Source: Gammaproteobacteria bacterium
GTDB taxonomy: Bacteria > Pseudomonadota > Gammaproteobacteria > Thiohalomonadales > Thiohalomonadaceae
Length of the DNA: 64,000 bases
Direction: 5' to 3'
Assembly: GCA_024709225.1 (NCBI GenBank)
Contig: JANJXC010000038.1
Span: 124,001-188,000 of the forward strand
In this document: positions 37,767 through 47,454 of the stretch, piece after piece
Position numbering within the stretch: the first letter of the stretch is position 1
Layout of the letters: each line of letters begins with the position of its first letter
The notes under the pieces: generated by a model
The model's input: only the letters and a program-made list of their open reading frames with translations
Database searches by the model: none
What the model was told of the DNA's origin: nothing
Translations under genes and position numbers: made by a program

Positions 37767-38834
37767 ATGTTGAGCGAATGGCAGGCTTTTCTGCAGCAGG
37801 CGGGCGCCACCCTCGCCGCCGGGCGCGTGGAGCATTTCGGCGCGCCGGACGCGGAGCGGGCAGCAGCGCTGCAAGGGGACATCATGGTCGACCTGTCCCA
37901 CTTCGGCCTGCTGCGGGTAGAGGGAGCGGACAGCCTCACCTTTTTGCAGGGCCAGTTCACCAATGACGTGCGGCAAGTCGGCGCCGGGCACAGCCAGCTC
38001 AGCGGGCACCTCAGCCCCAAGGGCCGCCTGCTGAACGTCTTCCGCCTGTTCCAGCGCGACAACGCCTATTACCTGCGCATGCCGGCGGAGTTGGTACAGC
38101 CCGCACTGGAACGCCTGCGCAAATACGTGCTGATGTCCAAGGTCACCCTGGCCGATGCCGGCGACAGCCTGCTGCGCATCGGCATTTCCGGCCCCCATGC
38201 CTATGCCCGCCTGGTTCAGGAACTGGACCACATGCCGCAGGCGGCCGATGAAGTGGCCCACGGCAACGGCCTGACCGTGATCCGCCTTGCCGGCCCCCAT
38301 CCGCGCGCCGAGGTATATGGCGATGCTGCCAGCATCAAGGCGCTGTGGCAAAAGCTGGGCACCCTGGCCAAACCCGCCGGCGCTTCGGCCTGGGCCCTGC
38401 TCGACATTCATGCCGGCCTGCCCAATCTGCTGCCGGCCAATGTCGAGGCCTTTGTGCCGCAGATGGTCAACCTGCAACTGGTCAACGGCGTCAGCTTCCG
38501 CAAGGGCTGCTATACCGGTCAGGAAGTGGTGGCGCGCATGCAATACCTGGGTACACTGAAGCGGCGCATGTACCTGGCCCATATTGACGGTGATGCCGTG
38601 CCCGCCGCGGGCACCGAGTTGTATTGCAGCAACTCCGATAGCGGCCAGGGCGCCGGGCGTGTGGTGGATGCCCAGCCAGCCCCGGGCGGCGGCGTCGACA
38701 TGCTGGTCGTCGTACAGGTGTCCCTGCTGGAGAACAATGACGAGGTACGCATCGGTGATGCCGCCGGTGAACCTCTGCACTTCAAGTCACTGCCCTATGC
38801 CTTCCCGGCAGAGACGCAGGACACCGGAAGTTAA
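37767..38834 (+). CDS. ygfZ: Folate-binding YgfZ, iron-sulfur cluster protein
   Basis: YgfZ is a tetrahydrofolate-binding protein that supports maturation and repair of certain [4Fe-4S] enzymes. The 355-residue product has a GcvT-like fold with VDLSHFGLLRVEGADSLTFL and GQFTNDVR. The diagnostic signature KGCYTGQEVVARMQ is near residue 247, containing the essential cysteine. Transcribed away from sdhC; the juxtaposition with sdh genes is common in gammaproteobacteria. Confidence 0.93.
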   Translation: MLSEWQAFLQQAGATLAAGRVEHFGAPDAERAAALQGDIMVDLSHFGLLRVEGADSLTFLQGQFTNDVRQVGAGHSQLSGHLSPKGRLLNVFRLFQRDNAYYLRMPAELVQPALERLRKYVLMSKVTLADAGDSLLRIGISGPHAYARLVQELDHMPQAADEVAHGNGLTVIRLAGPHPRAEVYGDAASIKALWQKLGTLAKPAGASAWALLDIHAGLPNLLPANVEAFVPQMVNLQLVNGVSFRKGCYTGQEVVARMQYLGTLKRRMYLAHIDGDAVPAAGTELYCSNSDSGQGAGRVVDAQPAPGGGVDMLVVVQVSLLENNDEVRIGDAAGEPLHFKSLPYAFPAETQDTGS

Positions 38835-38858
38835 AAACCACTTAAAAAAGGAATCACC

Positions 38859-39698
38859 GTGACTGACATCAGCCGCCAGTTTTACGACGAACTGCTTGCC
38901 GACCTGGAACACAACCGCCTGGTGCTGCCTACCCTGCCTGAAGTGGCGCTCAAGGTACGCGAAGTGGTGGATGACCCCGACTCGTCCATTGGTGACCTGG
39001 TCAAAATCATTGTCAGCGACCCTGCCCTGAGTGCGCGCCTGATCCAGGTGGCCAACAGTCCGCTGATGCGCGCCGGTCGCAAGATCGAGAGCGTCGATGC
39101 TGCAGTCAGCCGCCTCGGCATGCGCATCGTGCGGGACCTTGCCACCAGCATGGTCATGCAGCAGATGTTCCAGGCCACTTCTGACGTGACCGATCAGCGC
39201 CTGCGCCAGTTGTGGGAACACAGCACCGAAGTGGCCGCCATCTGTCACGCCCTGGCCGGGCAGTTCACCAAGCTCAACCCGGAGCAGGCGCTGCTCGCCG
39301 GTCTGGTGCATGACATCGGCGCCATGCCGATTCTCACCAAGGCCGAGGACTTTCCGGAACTGCTGCAGGATGAGAAGGCGCTGGACTGGGTCATCAAGGA
39401 ACTGCATCCGCGCATCGGCGGTGCCATCCTGCGGTCCTGGAATTTCCCGCCGGACCTGGTGGATGTGGCCGAGCAGCACGAAAACATGGGCTACAACTCG
39501 GCGGCCACGGATTTTGTCGACGTGGTGATCGTCGCCAATCTGCAAAGCTATCTGGGTGGCGACCATCCGCTGGCGCAGCAGGACCTGACCAGGGTCCCCG
39601 CCTTCACCAAACTGGGCCTCAGCCCGGACGTGAACGTGATCGAAATGGAAGAAACGGCAGATGCGATCCGCGAGACCCAGCAACTGCTGAATATTTGA
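38859..39698 (+). CDS. HDOD-domain protein
   Basis: The 279-residue cytoplasmic protein is almost wholly an HDOD domain: LPTLPEVALKVREVVDDPD, IVSDPALSARLIQVANSP, AVSRLGMRIVRDLATSMVM, GLVHDIGAMPIL and LHPRIGGAILRSWNFP. HDOD proteins are regulatory relatives of HD phosphohydrolases that generally lack activity, often in signalling or motility. No second domain is attached. The GTG start at 38859 has AAAGGA seven bases upstream. The gene ends at a strong terminator shared with lysS. Confidence 0.9.
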   Translation: MTDISRQFYDELLADLEHNRLVLPTLPEVALKVREVVDDPDSSIGDLVKIIVSDPALSARLIQVANSPLMRAGRKIESVDAAVSRLGMRIVRDLATSMVMQQMFQATSDVTDQRLRQLWEHSTEVAAICHALAGQFTKLNPEQALLAGLVHDIGAMPILTKAEDFPELLQDEKALDWVIKELHPRIGGAILRSWNFPPDLVDVAEQHENMGYNSAATDFVDVVIVANLQSYLGGDHPLAQQDLTRVPAFTKLGLSPDVNVIEMEETADAIRETQQLLNI

Positions 39699-39714
39699 TA
39701 TAGAGCTGTTAATG

Positions 39715-39748
39715 AAAAAGCCGGCTCCCTTGCGGGAACCGGCTTTTT
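39715..39748. terminator. Bidirectional rho-independent terminator
   Basis: AAAAAGCCGGCTCCC pairs with GGGAACCGGCTTTTT around a short loop (one mismatch). Each strand ends in a T-run. It lies between the convergent HDOD and lysS genes and should stop both transcripts. Confidence 0.92.
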
Positions 39749-39775
39749 CGTTTCCAGCCAAAGGCTGGAATCTGT

Positions 39776-41272
39776 TTACATCGGCCGCATATGCGGGAAC
39801 AGCAGAACGTCACGGATGGATGGCGCGTCGGTAAACAGCATCACCAGGCGATCGATGCCGATACCCTCGCCCGCCGTCGGCGGCAGACCATGTTCCAGCG
39901 CAACGATATAGTCGGCATCGAAGTGCATCGCTTCATCATCGCCGGCATCCTTCTCCGCCACCTGTTTACGGAAGCGCTCGGCCTGGTCCTCTGCGTCGTT
40001 CAATTCGGAGAAGCCATTGGCGATCTCGCGGCCGCCGATGAAGAACTCGAAGCGGTCGGTCACCATCGGGTCATCATCGTTGAGACGCGCCAGCGGTGAA
40101 ATCTCGGTGGGATACGCGGTTATGAAGGTCGGCTGCATCAGTTTGTGCTCCACCGTCTCTTCAAAGATCAGGGTCTGCACCTTGCCCAGGCCGAAACTCG
40201 GCTTAACTTCCTGCCCGAGGCCGCGCGCGATCTTGCTGGCCTCATCCAGGCTCTCCAGCTGCGCTGCCGTGATCTGGGGATTGAAGGCGAGGATCGATTC
40301 CTTCATGGTCATGCGCTTGAAGGGGGAGCCGAAATCGAACTCCTGGCCCTGATAGGTAATGGTGGTAGTACCGAGAATATCCCTGGCCAGCGAACGCAGC
40401 ATCTCTTCGGTCATGTCCATCAGATCGCGATAGTCAGCGTAGGCCTGATAGAACTCGATCATGGTGAACTCGGGGTTGTGGCGCGTCGACAACCCCTCGT
40501 TGCGGAAATTGCGGTTGATCTCGAACACGCGCTCGAAACCGCCCACCACCAGACGCTTCAGATACAGCTCGGGCGCGATGCGCAGATAGAGGTCCATGTC
40601 GAGGGCATTGTGGTGGGTGACGAAGGGGCGCGCGCTGGCGCCGCCCGGAATCACGTGCATCATCGGCGTCTCCACCTCGAGATAACCGTGCGCCACCATG
40701 AATTCACGGATCAGATGAATGATCTGCGAACGAATGCGGAAGGTGTTGCGCGACACGTCGTTGGAGATCAGATCGAGGTAGCGCTGGCGATAGCGCGTCT
40801 CCTGATCGCTCAGACCCTGCCACTTTTCCGGTAGCGGGCGCAGCGACTTGGTCAGCATGCGGATGCTGTCCACCCGCACCGACAGTTCGCCGGCCTTGGT
40901 GCGGAACAGCACGCCCTCAGCACCGACGATGTCGCCGATGTCCCAGCGCTTGAAGTCGTCATAGGCATCGGCACCGATGCTGTCGCGCTGCACGAACAGC
41001 TGGATCTGGCCGGCCATATCCTTGATCTGGGTGAACGACACCTTGCCCATGACACGCTTCAGCATCATGCGGCCGGCCACGGCGACGCGTACGCCGGCAC
41101 TCTCCAGCGCCGCTTCATCCAGTTCACCGTAACGGGCGTGCAGCTCGCCGGTCATGACGTTGCGGCGGAAATCGTTGGGAAAGGCGTTGCCGCGCTCGCG
41201 CAGCGCCTGCAACTTGGCACGTCGCTCGGCGATCAGCTTGTTCTCATCCGGGGTCTTCTGTTCTTCGCTCAT
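39776..41272 (-). CDS. lysS: Lysine--tRNA ligase (class II)
   Basis: LysRS charges tRNA-Lys. The 498-residue product has an N-terminal OB-fold anticodon-binding domain ([20 protein letters not shown]). The class II catalytic motifs are [20 protein letters not shown] (motif 1 region), [20 protein letters not shown] (motif 2) and [20 protein letters not shown] (motif 3). It lies 35 bases after prfB, the classic prfB-lysS pair. Confidence 0.97.
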   Translation of the reverse strand: MSEEQKTPDENKLIAERRAKLQALRERGNAFPNDFRRNVMTGELHARYGELDEAALESAGVRVAVAGRMMLKRVMGKVSFTQIKDMAGQIQLFVQRDSIGADAYDDFKRWDIGDIVGAEGVLFRTKAGELSVRVDSIRMLTKSLRPLPEKWQGLSDQETRYRQRYLDLISNDVSRNTFRIRSQIIHLIREFMVAHGYLEVETPMMHVIPGGASARPFVTHHNALDMDLYLRIAPELYLKRLVVGGFERVFEINRNFRNEGLSTRHNPEFTMIEFYQAYADYRDLMDMTEEMLRSLARDILGTTTITYQGQEFDFGSPFKRMTMKESILAFNPQITAAQLESLDEASKIARGLGQEVKPSFGLGKVQTLIFEETVEHKLMQPTFITAYPTEISPLARLNDDDPMVTDRFEFFIGGREIANGFSELNDAEDQAERFRKQVAEKDAGDDEAMHFDADYIVALEHGLPPTAGEGIGIDRLVMLFTDAPSIRDVLLFPHMRPM

Positions 41273-41307
41273 GGCAGTTCCACAAATTCCAAGTATCTAA
41301 CGCCGAA

Positions 41308-42406
41308 TTAAAGCCCGGATTTCAGGCTGGCCTCGATGAAATCATCCAGGTCGCCGTCCAGTACTGCCTGGGTATTGCCGGTTTCCACGCCGGTGCGCAG
41401 ATCCTTGATGCGCGACTGATCCAGTACATAGGAACGGATCTGGCTGCCCCAGCCGATATCGGACTTGGTGTCTTCCAAAGCCTGCTTTTCCGCATTGCGC
41501 TTCTGCAGCTCCATCTCGTAGAGCTTGGCGCGCAACTGATTCATCGCGGTATCGCGGTTCTGATGCTGCGAGCGCTGGTTCTGGCACGCGCAGACGATGC
41601 CGCTGGGGATATGAGTGATGCGTACTGCCGATTCGGTACGGTTGACGTGCTGACCACCGGCGCCGGAGGCACGGTAGACGTCGACACGCAGATCGGCCGG
41701 ATTGATCTCGATATCGATGTTTTCGTCCACCTCGGGCGAGACGAATACGGAGGCAAACGAGGTGTGGCGGCGGTTGCCCGAGTCGAACGGTGATTTGCGC
41801 ACCAGGCGGTGCACACCGGTTTCGGTACGCAACCAGCCGTAGGCATAGGGGCCTTCGAAGCGAATGGTGGCGCTCTTGATGCCGGCGACCTCGCCTTCGG
41901 ACACCTCCATCAGCTCGGTCTTGAAGCCGCGCCGCTCGCCCCAGCGCAGATACATGCGCAGCAACATGCTGGCCCAGTCCTGCGCCTCGGTGCCGCCAGA
42001 ACCGGCCTGGATATCGAGAAAGGCATTGTTGCCATCCATCTCGCCGGAGAACATGCGGCGGAATTCCAACTCGCCGAGGTGCTTGTCGGCCTTTTCCAGG
42101 TCCGCCGCCACCTCCTCCAGCATGGCCTCGTCCCCTTCTTCGCCGGCCATCTCCAGCAGTTCGCCGGAATCGGCCAGGGTCTTGTCCAGGCTTTCGATGG
42201 TGTTGACGACTCCTTCCAGCTGGGCACGCTCACGCCCCAGTGCCTGGGCGCGTTCGGGTTCATTCCAGACGTCGGGGACTTCCAGCTCGCGGACTACTTC
42301 GGTCAGACGTTCGCTTTTGACAGCGAAGTCAAAGATACCCCCTCAGGGCGTCGAGGCGCCCCTGCATCTCTTTGATGCTACGGGAAAGTGCGTTGAATTC
42401 CAGCAT
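41308..42406 (-). CDS. prfB: Peptide chain release factor 2, with programmed +1 frameshift
   Basis: RF2 ends translation at UGA and UAA. Translation begins at ATG 42406 ([20 protein letters not shown]), meets in-frame UGA at codon 26, and shifts +1 to continue as [17 protein letters not shown] to the stop at 41308, giving 365 residues as in E. coli. The stop-recognition tripeptide SPF ([12 protein letters not shown]) and the catalytic GGQ ([13 protein letters not shown]) are present. One position must be skipped when translating these coordinates. lysS follows. A TATTAT box about 35 bases upstream of the ATG could be the -10. Confidence 0.96.
42328..42343 (-). other. prfB programmed frameshift signal
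   Basis: The reverse strand reads AGG GGG TAT CTT TGA C. An internal Shine-Dalgarno-like AGGGGG lies three bases before the slippery CTT and the UGA-C stop. This is the canonical autoregulatory arrangement: low RF2 favours slipping into the +1 frame. Confidence 0.95.
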
Positions 42407-42543
42407 GGTTCCAGGATGGCAAAACGAAAAACGGGATAATACTACAGCCGGCGCTGCGGGGTGAACAGATTGACCAAGAATCCTGGAATTTGGTTGTCGG
42501 CACCTGCCGCAGCGATATTCAAGACGCCGGGCAGGCAGGCACA

Positions 42544-42561
42544 GCGGGGCTAGCGCCCCGC
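42544..42561 (-). terminator. GC-rich hairpin downstream of the 42586 gene
   Basis: GCGGGGC and GCCCCGC are perfect arms with a TAGC loop, 25 bases after the stop of the hypothetical gene. No U-tract follows, so its role as a terminator is uncertain. Confidence 0.45.
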
Positions 42562-42585
42562 ACCGCCATGCACTGCGATAAACGT

Positions 42586-43068
42586 CTACAAGCCCTTGAG
42601 GACTGTGCTGCAGCGCGCCATCAGCGCCTCAGCCTTTTTCTCATCGATGAGCAGACGCACCACCTTCTTGCAGCTGTTCACCACCTCCTGCAAGCCTTCG
42701 GGGCTATCCGGGGCAGCCTCCAGCTTGCTGACGATTTTTCCGGCATCGGCTCCCAGCACCTCATTGGCAATGGCGATCAACGCCGCCTTGATGGTGGGAA
42801 CATCCTGATTGTCAGGCACAGTGCAGGTGTCATCGGCCTCCTTGACCCCCTGGCCACCGATGGTGATAAACCCCAGCTCAGCCAAAGCGCCCAGGCTCCC
42901 GCTGACGTCCGGCAGGGCAGCCCCCTTTTCGTCCACCAGTTGCTGTACCGACGATTTACCGTCAATCAGTATCAACACATAGCGAAGATTGCGATCCAGG
43001 CCATACTTGCGGCTGTGGATCTCCTCCTCCCCCTTGGATGTCTTGGTTACAATCGCACTGAGGTCCAT
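42586..43068 (-). CDS. Conserved hypothetical cytoplasmic protein
   Basis: This 160-residue soluble protein (YGLDRNLRYVLILIDGKSSV, GSLGALAELGFITIGGQG, IKAALIAIANEVLGADAGKI, LLIDEKKAEALMARCSTVL) has no signal peptide. The N-terminal half, with LILIDGKSSVQQLV and LAELGFI, looks like a winged-helix dimerisation module of the kind seen in bacterial response proteins. The C-terminal half is helical. It starts one base after the end of the membrane protein gene upstream, so the two are a transcription unit. Family not recognised. Confidence 0.72.
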   Translation of the reverse strand: MDLSAIVTKTSKGEEEIHSRKYGLDRNLRYVLILIDGKSSVQQLVDEKGAALPDVSGSLGALAELGFITIGGQGVKEADDTCTVPDNQDVPTIKAALIAIANEVLGADAGKIVSKLEAAPDSPEGLQEVVNSCKKVVRLLIDEKKAEALMARCSTVLKGL

Positions 43069-43069
43069 A

Positions 43070-43381
43070 TCAGTCAGTCAGCTCCTGAATAATCCGGTAA
43101 ATCAGCTTTACCGTAATCAGCACATAGATGGCGCCAAAGAAGAAGATCAGCGAAGCGATCAGGCGCATCAGCTCTGCCGGCAGAGCACCGAAGAACGGAG
43201 TCGCGAGATAACCGACACTGAACAGTACCACCAGCAGAACCAGGAAATTCCAGCGTTTGCCGATGACGCCACCGGGTATCTTGGACTTGAGTGTGTACAC
43301 CTGGAGCAAACAGAAGATCATCACCAGAATGGCGGCAAAACTGATGATCAGAGAAACATTGAAATTATAGATACCTTGCAT
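43070..43381 (-). CDS. Small membrane protein, three helices
   Basis: The 103-residue protein has hydrophobic segments near 8-29 (VSLIISFAAILVMIFCLLQV), 45-63 (FLVLLVVLFSVGYLATPF) and 74-95 (LIASLIFFFGAIYVLITVKL). The linker between the first two is basic. A very strong AAGGAGGGG ribosome site precedes the ATG. It is the first gene of a two-gene unit with the 160-residue protein. The 129-base gap to recJ upstream holds no other gene. Function unknown. Confidence 0.75.
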   Translation of the reverse strand: MQGIYNFNVSLIISFAAILVMIFCLLQVYTLKSKIPGGVIGKRWNFLVLLVVLFSVGYLATPFFGALPAELMRLIASLIFFFGAIYVLITVKLIYRIIQELTD

Positions 43382-43510
43382 TTTCCCCTCCTTTGTTGTG
43401 TTTTTGTGGTGCTACTCACGGTCTGTAGTGACCGTTGTAATTATGGTGTTCGATCGGAACATACATCTCGCCGCGCCGGCTGGTCAATAGTGCCGGCCAG
43501 ACATCCCCCA

Positions 43511-45268
43511 TCAGCGGTATGGCTCGTTCTGCAGTACCTCCATATATTCCACTATTAACTGTACGGCTTTATGCTCACGGTACTCATTCACGTCCAGACG
43601 GAAGGCCAGCCGCACCTGGCCGGTAGCGCCCTGCCACTGCGCCACATCTGCATGAAAGGCGATGGCATCCACGGTCAGCGGGGCGTCGGGCCAGCGCAGC
43701 AGCAATTTGACGTGTTTCTCCCCCACCACCCGCAGCGAGACGATGGTGAATATCCCGTCAAATAATGGCTCGGGAAAACCCTGGCCCCAAGGCGCAAGAA
43801 AACGTAAATATTCAGCCAACTCCAGCGTAACCTCCTGCGCCGACAGTTCACCGTCGCTAAGCAGCTCATGCACCAGGGGTTGCGTACCCAGCTGGCGCCT
43901 TACCTCGTCATCGAAAGCACGGCGGAAGGCCTCCAGCGCCTCACGGCGCAGGGTCAGCCCGGCCGCCATGGCGTGACCGCCGAATTTTGCCAGCAAGCCT
44001 GGATGCCCGGCCGCCACCGCATCCAGTGCATCACGGATATGCAGCCCCGGCACCGAGCGCGCGGAACCCTTGATTTCGTCGCTGCCGTTGTCGGTGAAGA
44101 CGATCACCGGACGATGCAGGCGATCCTTGATGCGCGAGGCCAGGATGCCGATGACGCCCTGGTGCCAGGCTGGATCGTAGAGGCACAGGCCCAGGGGCAG
44201 TTCGCTGCTCTCCTCCAGATGCATGCGGTGCAGCTCAGCCAGCGCCTGCTCCTTCATTTCATCCTCTACGCCGCGCCGCTCCAGATTGAGTTGATCCAGA
44301 CTTTGCGCCAGCGCCCGCGCCTCGCTCATGTCTTCGCTCAACAGACAGCGAATTCCCAGGCTCATGTCATCCATGCGACCGGCGGCATTGAGGCGCGGCC
44401 CGAGGGTAAACCCCAGGTCTGCAGCCACCAGTCGATGCGCTTGCCGCCCGGCCACCTCAAACAACGCCTGCAGCCCCGGGGAAATGTTTCCCGCCCGCAT
44501 GCGCGCCAGCCCCTGCGCCACCAGGATCCGGTTGACCTGATCCAGCGGCACCACATCGGCTACCGTCCCCAGCGCCACCAGATCCAGCAACTGGGCCAGA
44601 TTCGGCTCGTCGATACCGCTGCGCGCAAACCAACCGTCCTGACGCAGGCGGCTGCGCAGGGCCAGCATCACGTAGAAGATGACGCCGACACCGGCCAGGG
44701 TCTTGGCAGGGAATACGTCCCCCGGCTGATTGGGATTGACGATGGCATCAGCCGCAGGGAGCTGCGCCGCGGGCAGATGGTGATCGGTAACCAGCACCTT
44801 GATGCCGCGCGCCTGTGCCGCGGCCACGCCATCGAGACTGGAGATGCCGTTGTCCACCGTGACGATCAGATCCGGCCGGCGCTCGGCCGCCACCGCAACG
44901 ATCTCCGGCGTCAGGCCGTAACCGTATTCAAAGCGGTTGGGAACCAGGAAATCCACCTGCTGCGCACCCAGCAGACGCAGCGCGCGCAAGGCCAACGCCG
45001 TGCTGGTGGCGCCGTCGGCATCAAAATCGCCGACGACCAGGATGCGTTGCTGCTGCTCCAGCGCCTGCGCCAGCAGTTCCGTCGCCGCCTCGATGCCGCG
45101 CAGCAGCGTGAACGGCGGCAGACGATCCAGGGTATGTTGCAGCTCATCAAGGCATTGGATGCCGCGGCTGGCGCATACCCGCGCTGCCAGCGGCGGCAAC
45201 GCCGGTGTCAGGTCGCTGCAGTGTTCCGGTACCGGACGACGAATGATAGGGCGGTTTTTCTTTGTCAT
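43511..45268 (-). CDS. recJ: Single-stranded-DNA-specific exonuclease RecJ
   Basis: RecJ is a 5'-3' exonuclease for recombination and mismatch repair. The 585-residue product carries the DHH-family motifs: VVGDFDADGATSTAL (motif I), IVTVDNGISSLDG (II), VLVTDHHLPA (III, DHH), and LGPRLNAAGRMDD (IV). The DHHA1 part has FGGHAMAAGLTLR and the C-terminal OB domain ends with VDAIAFHADVAQWQG. Length is as in E. coli (577). It follows the rpfE-type gene on the same strand with 40 bases between. Confidence 0.96.
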   Translation of the reverse strand: MTKKNRPIIRRPVPEHCSDLTPALPPLAARVCASRGIQCLDELQHTLDRLPPFTLLRGIEAATELLAQALEQQQRILVVGDFDADGATSTALALRALRLLGAQQVDFLVPNRFEYGYGLTPEIVAVAAERRPDLIVTVDNGISSLDGVAAAQARGIKVLVTDHHLPAAQLPAADAIVNPNQPGDVFPAKTLAGVGVIFYVMLALRSRLRQDGWFARSGIDEPNLAQLLDLVALGTVADVVPLDQVNRILVAQGLARMRAGNISPGLQALFEVAGRQAHRLVAADLGFTLGPRLNAAGRMDDMSLGIRCLLSEDMSEARALAQSLDQLNLERRGVEDEMKEQALAELHRMHLEESSELPLGLCLYDPAWHQGVIGILASRIKDRLHRPVIVFTDNGSDEIKGSARSVPGLHIRDALDAVAAGHPGLLAKFGGHAMAAGLTLRREALEAFRRAFDDEVRRQLGTQPLVHELLSDGELSAQEVTLELAEYLRFLAPWGQGFPEPLFDGIFTIVSLRVVGEKHVKLLLRWPDAPLTVDAIAFHADVAQWQGATGQVRLAFRLDVNEYREHKAVQLIVEYMEVLQNEPYR

Positions 45269-45308
45269 GCCTTGTTCCGGAAGAATGAATAACCGGGCGG
45301 CACAGGGC

Positions 45309-46268
45309 TCAAATGAGGTTCGCCAGGGGCCGGCGGCGGTGCCACCAGCGCCGTGCTGCGCGCCGATCCAGGCGGTAGCTGTACGGTGTAGCGGTCAGAT
45401 GGATATCAAGCTGCGCCAACTCACCGCGGCGCAGCGCATCCAGTAACGGTGTGAACCAGGCCGTATCCAGCTGGGGCAATTCACCGTGCAACAACACCAG
45501 GCTGCTGCCCGTCCCCTGCAGCCAGGCGCTGCCATCCGCAGCGACAGCCGTGCCGGCAGCAATGCCGGCACATGCGGCGATACCCCGCAGCAGCGGCTCA
45601 TCACCGTGCAGCCCCTGCCAGGGCAACGGCGCCAATGCCGGCATCACCGCCCCACCCCACAGCCACAGACTGTTGATGGCGGGCTGCCCGGTGGCGGTAC
45701 GCCGGGCGTTGACGGCACTGGCATGGAACAGCATCTGAATTTCGGTGAGCGCCGCCTGCAGACGTAACCCGTCGGTGCCGCGCGGCAACAGCGGACGGAT
45801 AGCGCAGCCCACGGCGGCGTCCGGTGGTGCTGTTTGCAGCAGCCATGTTTGGGGCAGATGCAGATACCAGCGTGTCGGGGTCGGGGTCAGCAGCTGCCAG
45901 CCATCCTCGTGGAACAACGCGTTGCACTCCGCCGCCAGCGCCACTGCCTCATCCTCGGTGATGGCCAATTGGTCTGCGCGGCCAGCGAGATACACCTGGT
46001 CCTGATCGGCCACCAGATGCACCGGCTCGGCACATAGCCAGTAGCCTTCGCGTGAATCCAGGTCGTCACCCAGTGCACACAGCGGACCGAGTGGCGGCCC
46101 CTCAGCAGAGGAAGAAGCAATGCGGCAAAGTTGCAGCAGCCGCGGCTGCACGTGGGGCGGCTGGTCACAATGACGATCGCCGCGCGCCAACAGGGTTTCC
46201 AACACCGGCAGCCTTTGCTGCACGGAGGTCGGAACATGGGGAAGCAACAGCGTGAGAGTACGACTCAT
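45309..46268 (-). CDS. RpfE-type regulatory / phosphoglycerate-mutase-like protein
   Basis: This 319-residue protein begins with LTLLLPHVPTSVQQRLPVLE and contains LGPLCALGDDLDSREGYWLC, CAEPVHLVADQDQVYLAG, ALFHEDGWQLLTPTPTRWYL, INSLWLWGGAVMP and HLTATPYSYRL-type segments. This matches the family annotated as RpfE in Xanthomonas, where the gene also borders recJ. The WLWGGG-like and ADQD-like motifs recall cofactor-independent phosphoglycerate mutase relatives, but a complete metal site is not evident. Biochemical role unknown. Confidence 0.75.
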   Translation of the reverse strand: MSRTLTLLLPHVPTSVQQRLPVLETLLARGDRHCDQPPHVQPRLLQLCRIASSSAEGPPLGPLCALGDDLDSREGYWLCAEPVHLVADQDQVYLAGRADQLAITEDEAVALAAECNALFHEDGWQLLTPTPTRWYLHLPQTWLLQTAPPDAAVGCAIRPLLPRGTDGLRLQAALTEIQMLFHASAVNARRTATGQPAINSLWLWGGAVMPALAPLPWQGLHGDEPLLRGIAACAGIAAGTAVAADGSAWLQGTGSSLVLLHGELPQLDTAWFTPLLDALRRGELAQLDIHLTATPYSYRLDRRAARRWWHRRRPLANLI

Positions 46269-46274
46269 GGCAAA

Positions 46275-46352
46275 AGAGGAAAGTCACCAGTGTGACGGAC
46301 ATGATGGGTTACGCTGCGCTGCCCCCATCCTACACACTCGCAACTTTCCTCT
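46275..46352. repeat. 78-bp hairpin element with perfect 10-bp ends
   Basis: AGAGGAAAGT (46275-46284) and ACTTTCCTCT (46343-46352) are exact complements. Inside lies a GATGGGTTACGCTGCGCT...CCCATCCTAC stem of a common intergenic family. It lies between the rpfE-type gene start and the thrC stop. Confidence 0.7.
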
Positions 46353-46363
46353 GGTATCTGCCG

Positions 46364-47443
46364 TTAAGACATATTGTCGAGGATCGCCTTCTTCACCGCA
46401 TCGAGCTTGGCCTCGACGGTAAGCATGGGCGAGGTGCTCTGCTTGATGGCGGTATCGGGATCCTTCAGGCCGTGACCGGTGAGGGTGCATACGACCTTGC
46501 TGCCTTCGGGGATCTTGCCGATACGGATGTCGCGCAGGGCGCCGGCCAGTGAGGTGGCGGACGCCGGTTCGCAGAACACGCCCTCCTTCTCGGCCAGCAG
46601 CTTCTGGGTGGCGAGGATTTCCTCGTCACTGCACTCGTCGTACCAGCCCTTGGAATCCTTCTGCACCTGCCAGGCCTTGTCCCAGCTCTGCGGGTGGCCG
46701 ATGCGGATGGCGGTGGCGACGGTCTCCGGATTGTCCACCATGTGGCCGCGCATGAACGGCGCCGCGCCAGCGGCCTGATAGCCCACCATGCGCGGCACGT
46801 TGTTGACGATGCCGTGGTCGCGGTATTCGGTGTAACCCATCCAGTGCGCGGTGATGTTGCCGGCATTGCCCACCGGGATGCAGTGGAAGTCCGGCGCAGT
46901 CCCCAGCTCCTCGACGATCTCGAAGGCCGCGGTCTTCTGCCCCTGCAGACGGTAGGGATTGATGGAGTTGACGATGGTGACCGGCGCCTGCTCGGCCACT
47001 TCCTTCACCAGCTGCATGCCGGCGTCGAAGTTGCCCTTGATCTGGATCACCACGGCGCCGTGGATCATCGCCTGGGCCAGCTTGCCGAGGGCGATCTTGC
47101 CCTCCGGGATCAGCACGAAGCAGGTGATACCGGCACGCGCGGCATAGGCGGCGGCGGCGGCGGAGGTGTTGCCGGTGGAGGCGCAGATGATGGCCTTGGA
47201 GCCCTCTTCCACCGCCTTGGTCACCGCCATGGTCATGCCGCGGTCCTTGAACGAACCGGTCGGGTTGAGACCTTCGTACTTGACGTAGATGTCGACGTTC
47301 TTGCCGATCAGCCGGGGGATGTTGTGCAGACGAATCAGCGGCGTGTTGCCCTCACCCAGGCTGATGATGCGGGTGTCGTCGTGGACCGGCAGGCGGTCGC
47401 GGTAACGGTCGATGAGACCGGTGTAGCGGCTACGAAATGGCAT
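46364..47443 (-). CDS. thrC: Threonine synthase
   Basis: ThrC converts O-phosphohomoserine to threonine with PLP. The 359-residue product is of the shorter class. The PLP lysine is in [15 protein letters not shown] near residue 65, with [18 protein letters not shown] and the phosphate-binding [15 protein letters not shown] following. It lies 11 bases after hom in the same orientation, so the last steps of threonine synthesis form one unit. Confidence 0.97.
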   Translation of the reverse strand: MPFRSRYTGLIDRYRDRLPVHDDTRIISLGEGNTPLIRLHNIPRLIGKNVDIYVKYEGLNPTGSFKDRGMTMAVTKAVEEGSKAIICASTGNTSAAAAAYAARAGITCFVLIPEGKIALGKLAQAMIHGAVVIQIKGNFDAGMQLVKEVAEQAPVTIVNSINPYRLQGQKTAAFEIVEELGTAPDFHCIPVGNAGNITAHWMGYTEYRDHGIVNNVPRMVGYQAAGAAPFMRGHMVDNPETVATAIRIGHPQSWDKAWQVQKDSKGWYDECSDEEILATQKLLAEKEGVFCEPASATSLAGALRDIRIGKIPEGSKVVCTLTGHGLKDPDTAIKQSTSPMLTVEAKLDAVKKAILDNMS

Positions 47444-47454
47444 GATGACCTCGG

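Noticed and set aside
42150-42406. prfB as a frameshifted pseudogene
   Set aside because: The in-frame UGA sits in the exact programmed frameshift context with the internal AGGGGG and CTT UGA C, so the gene is functional.
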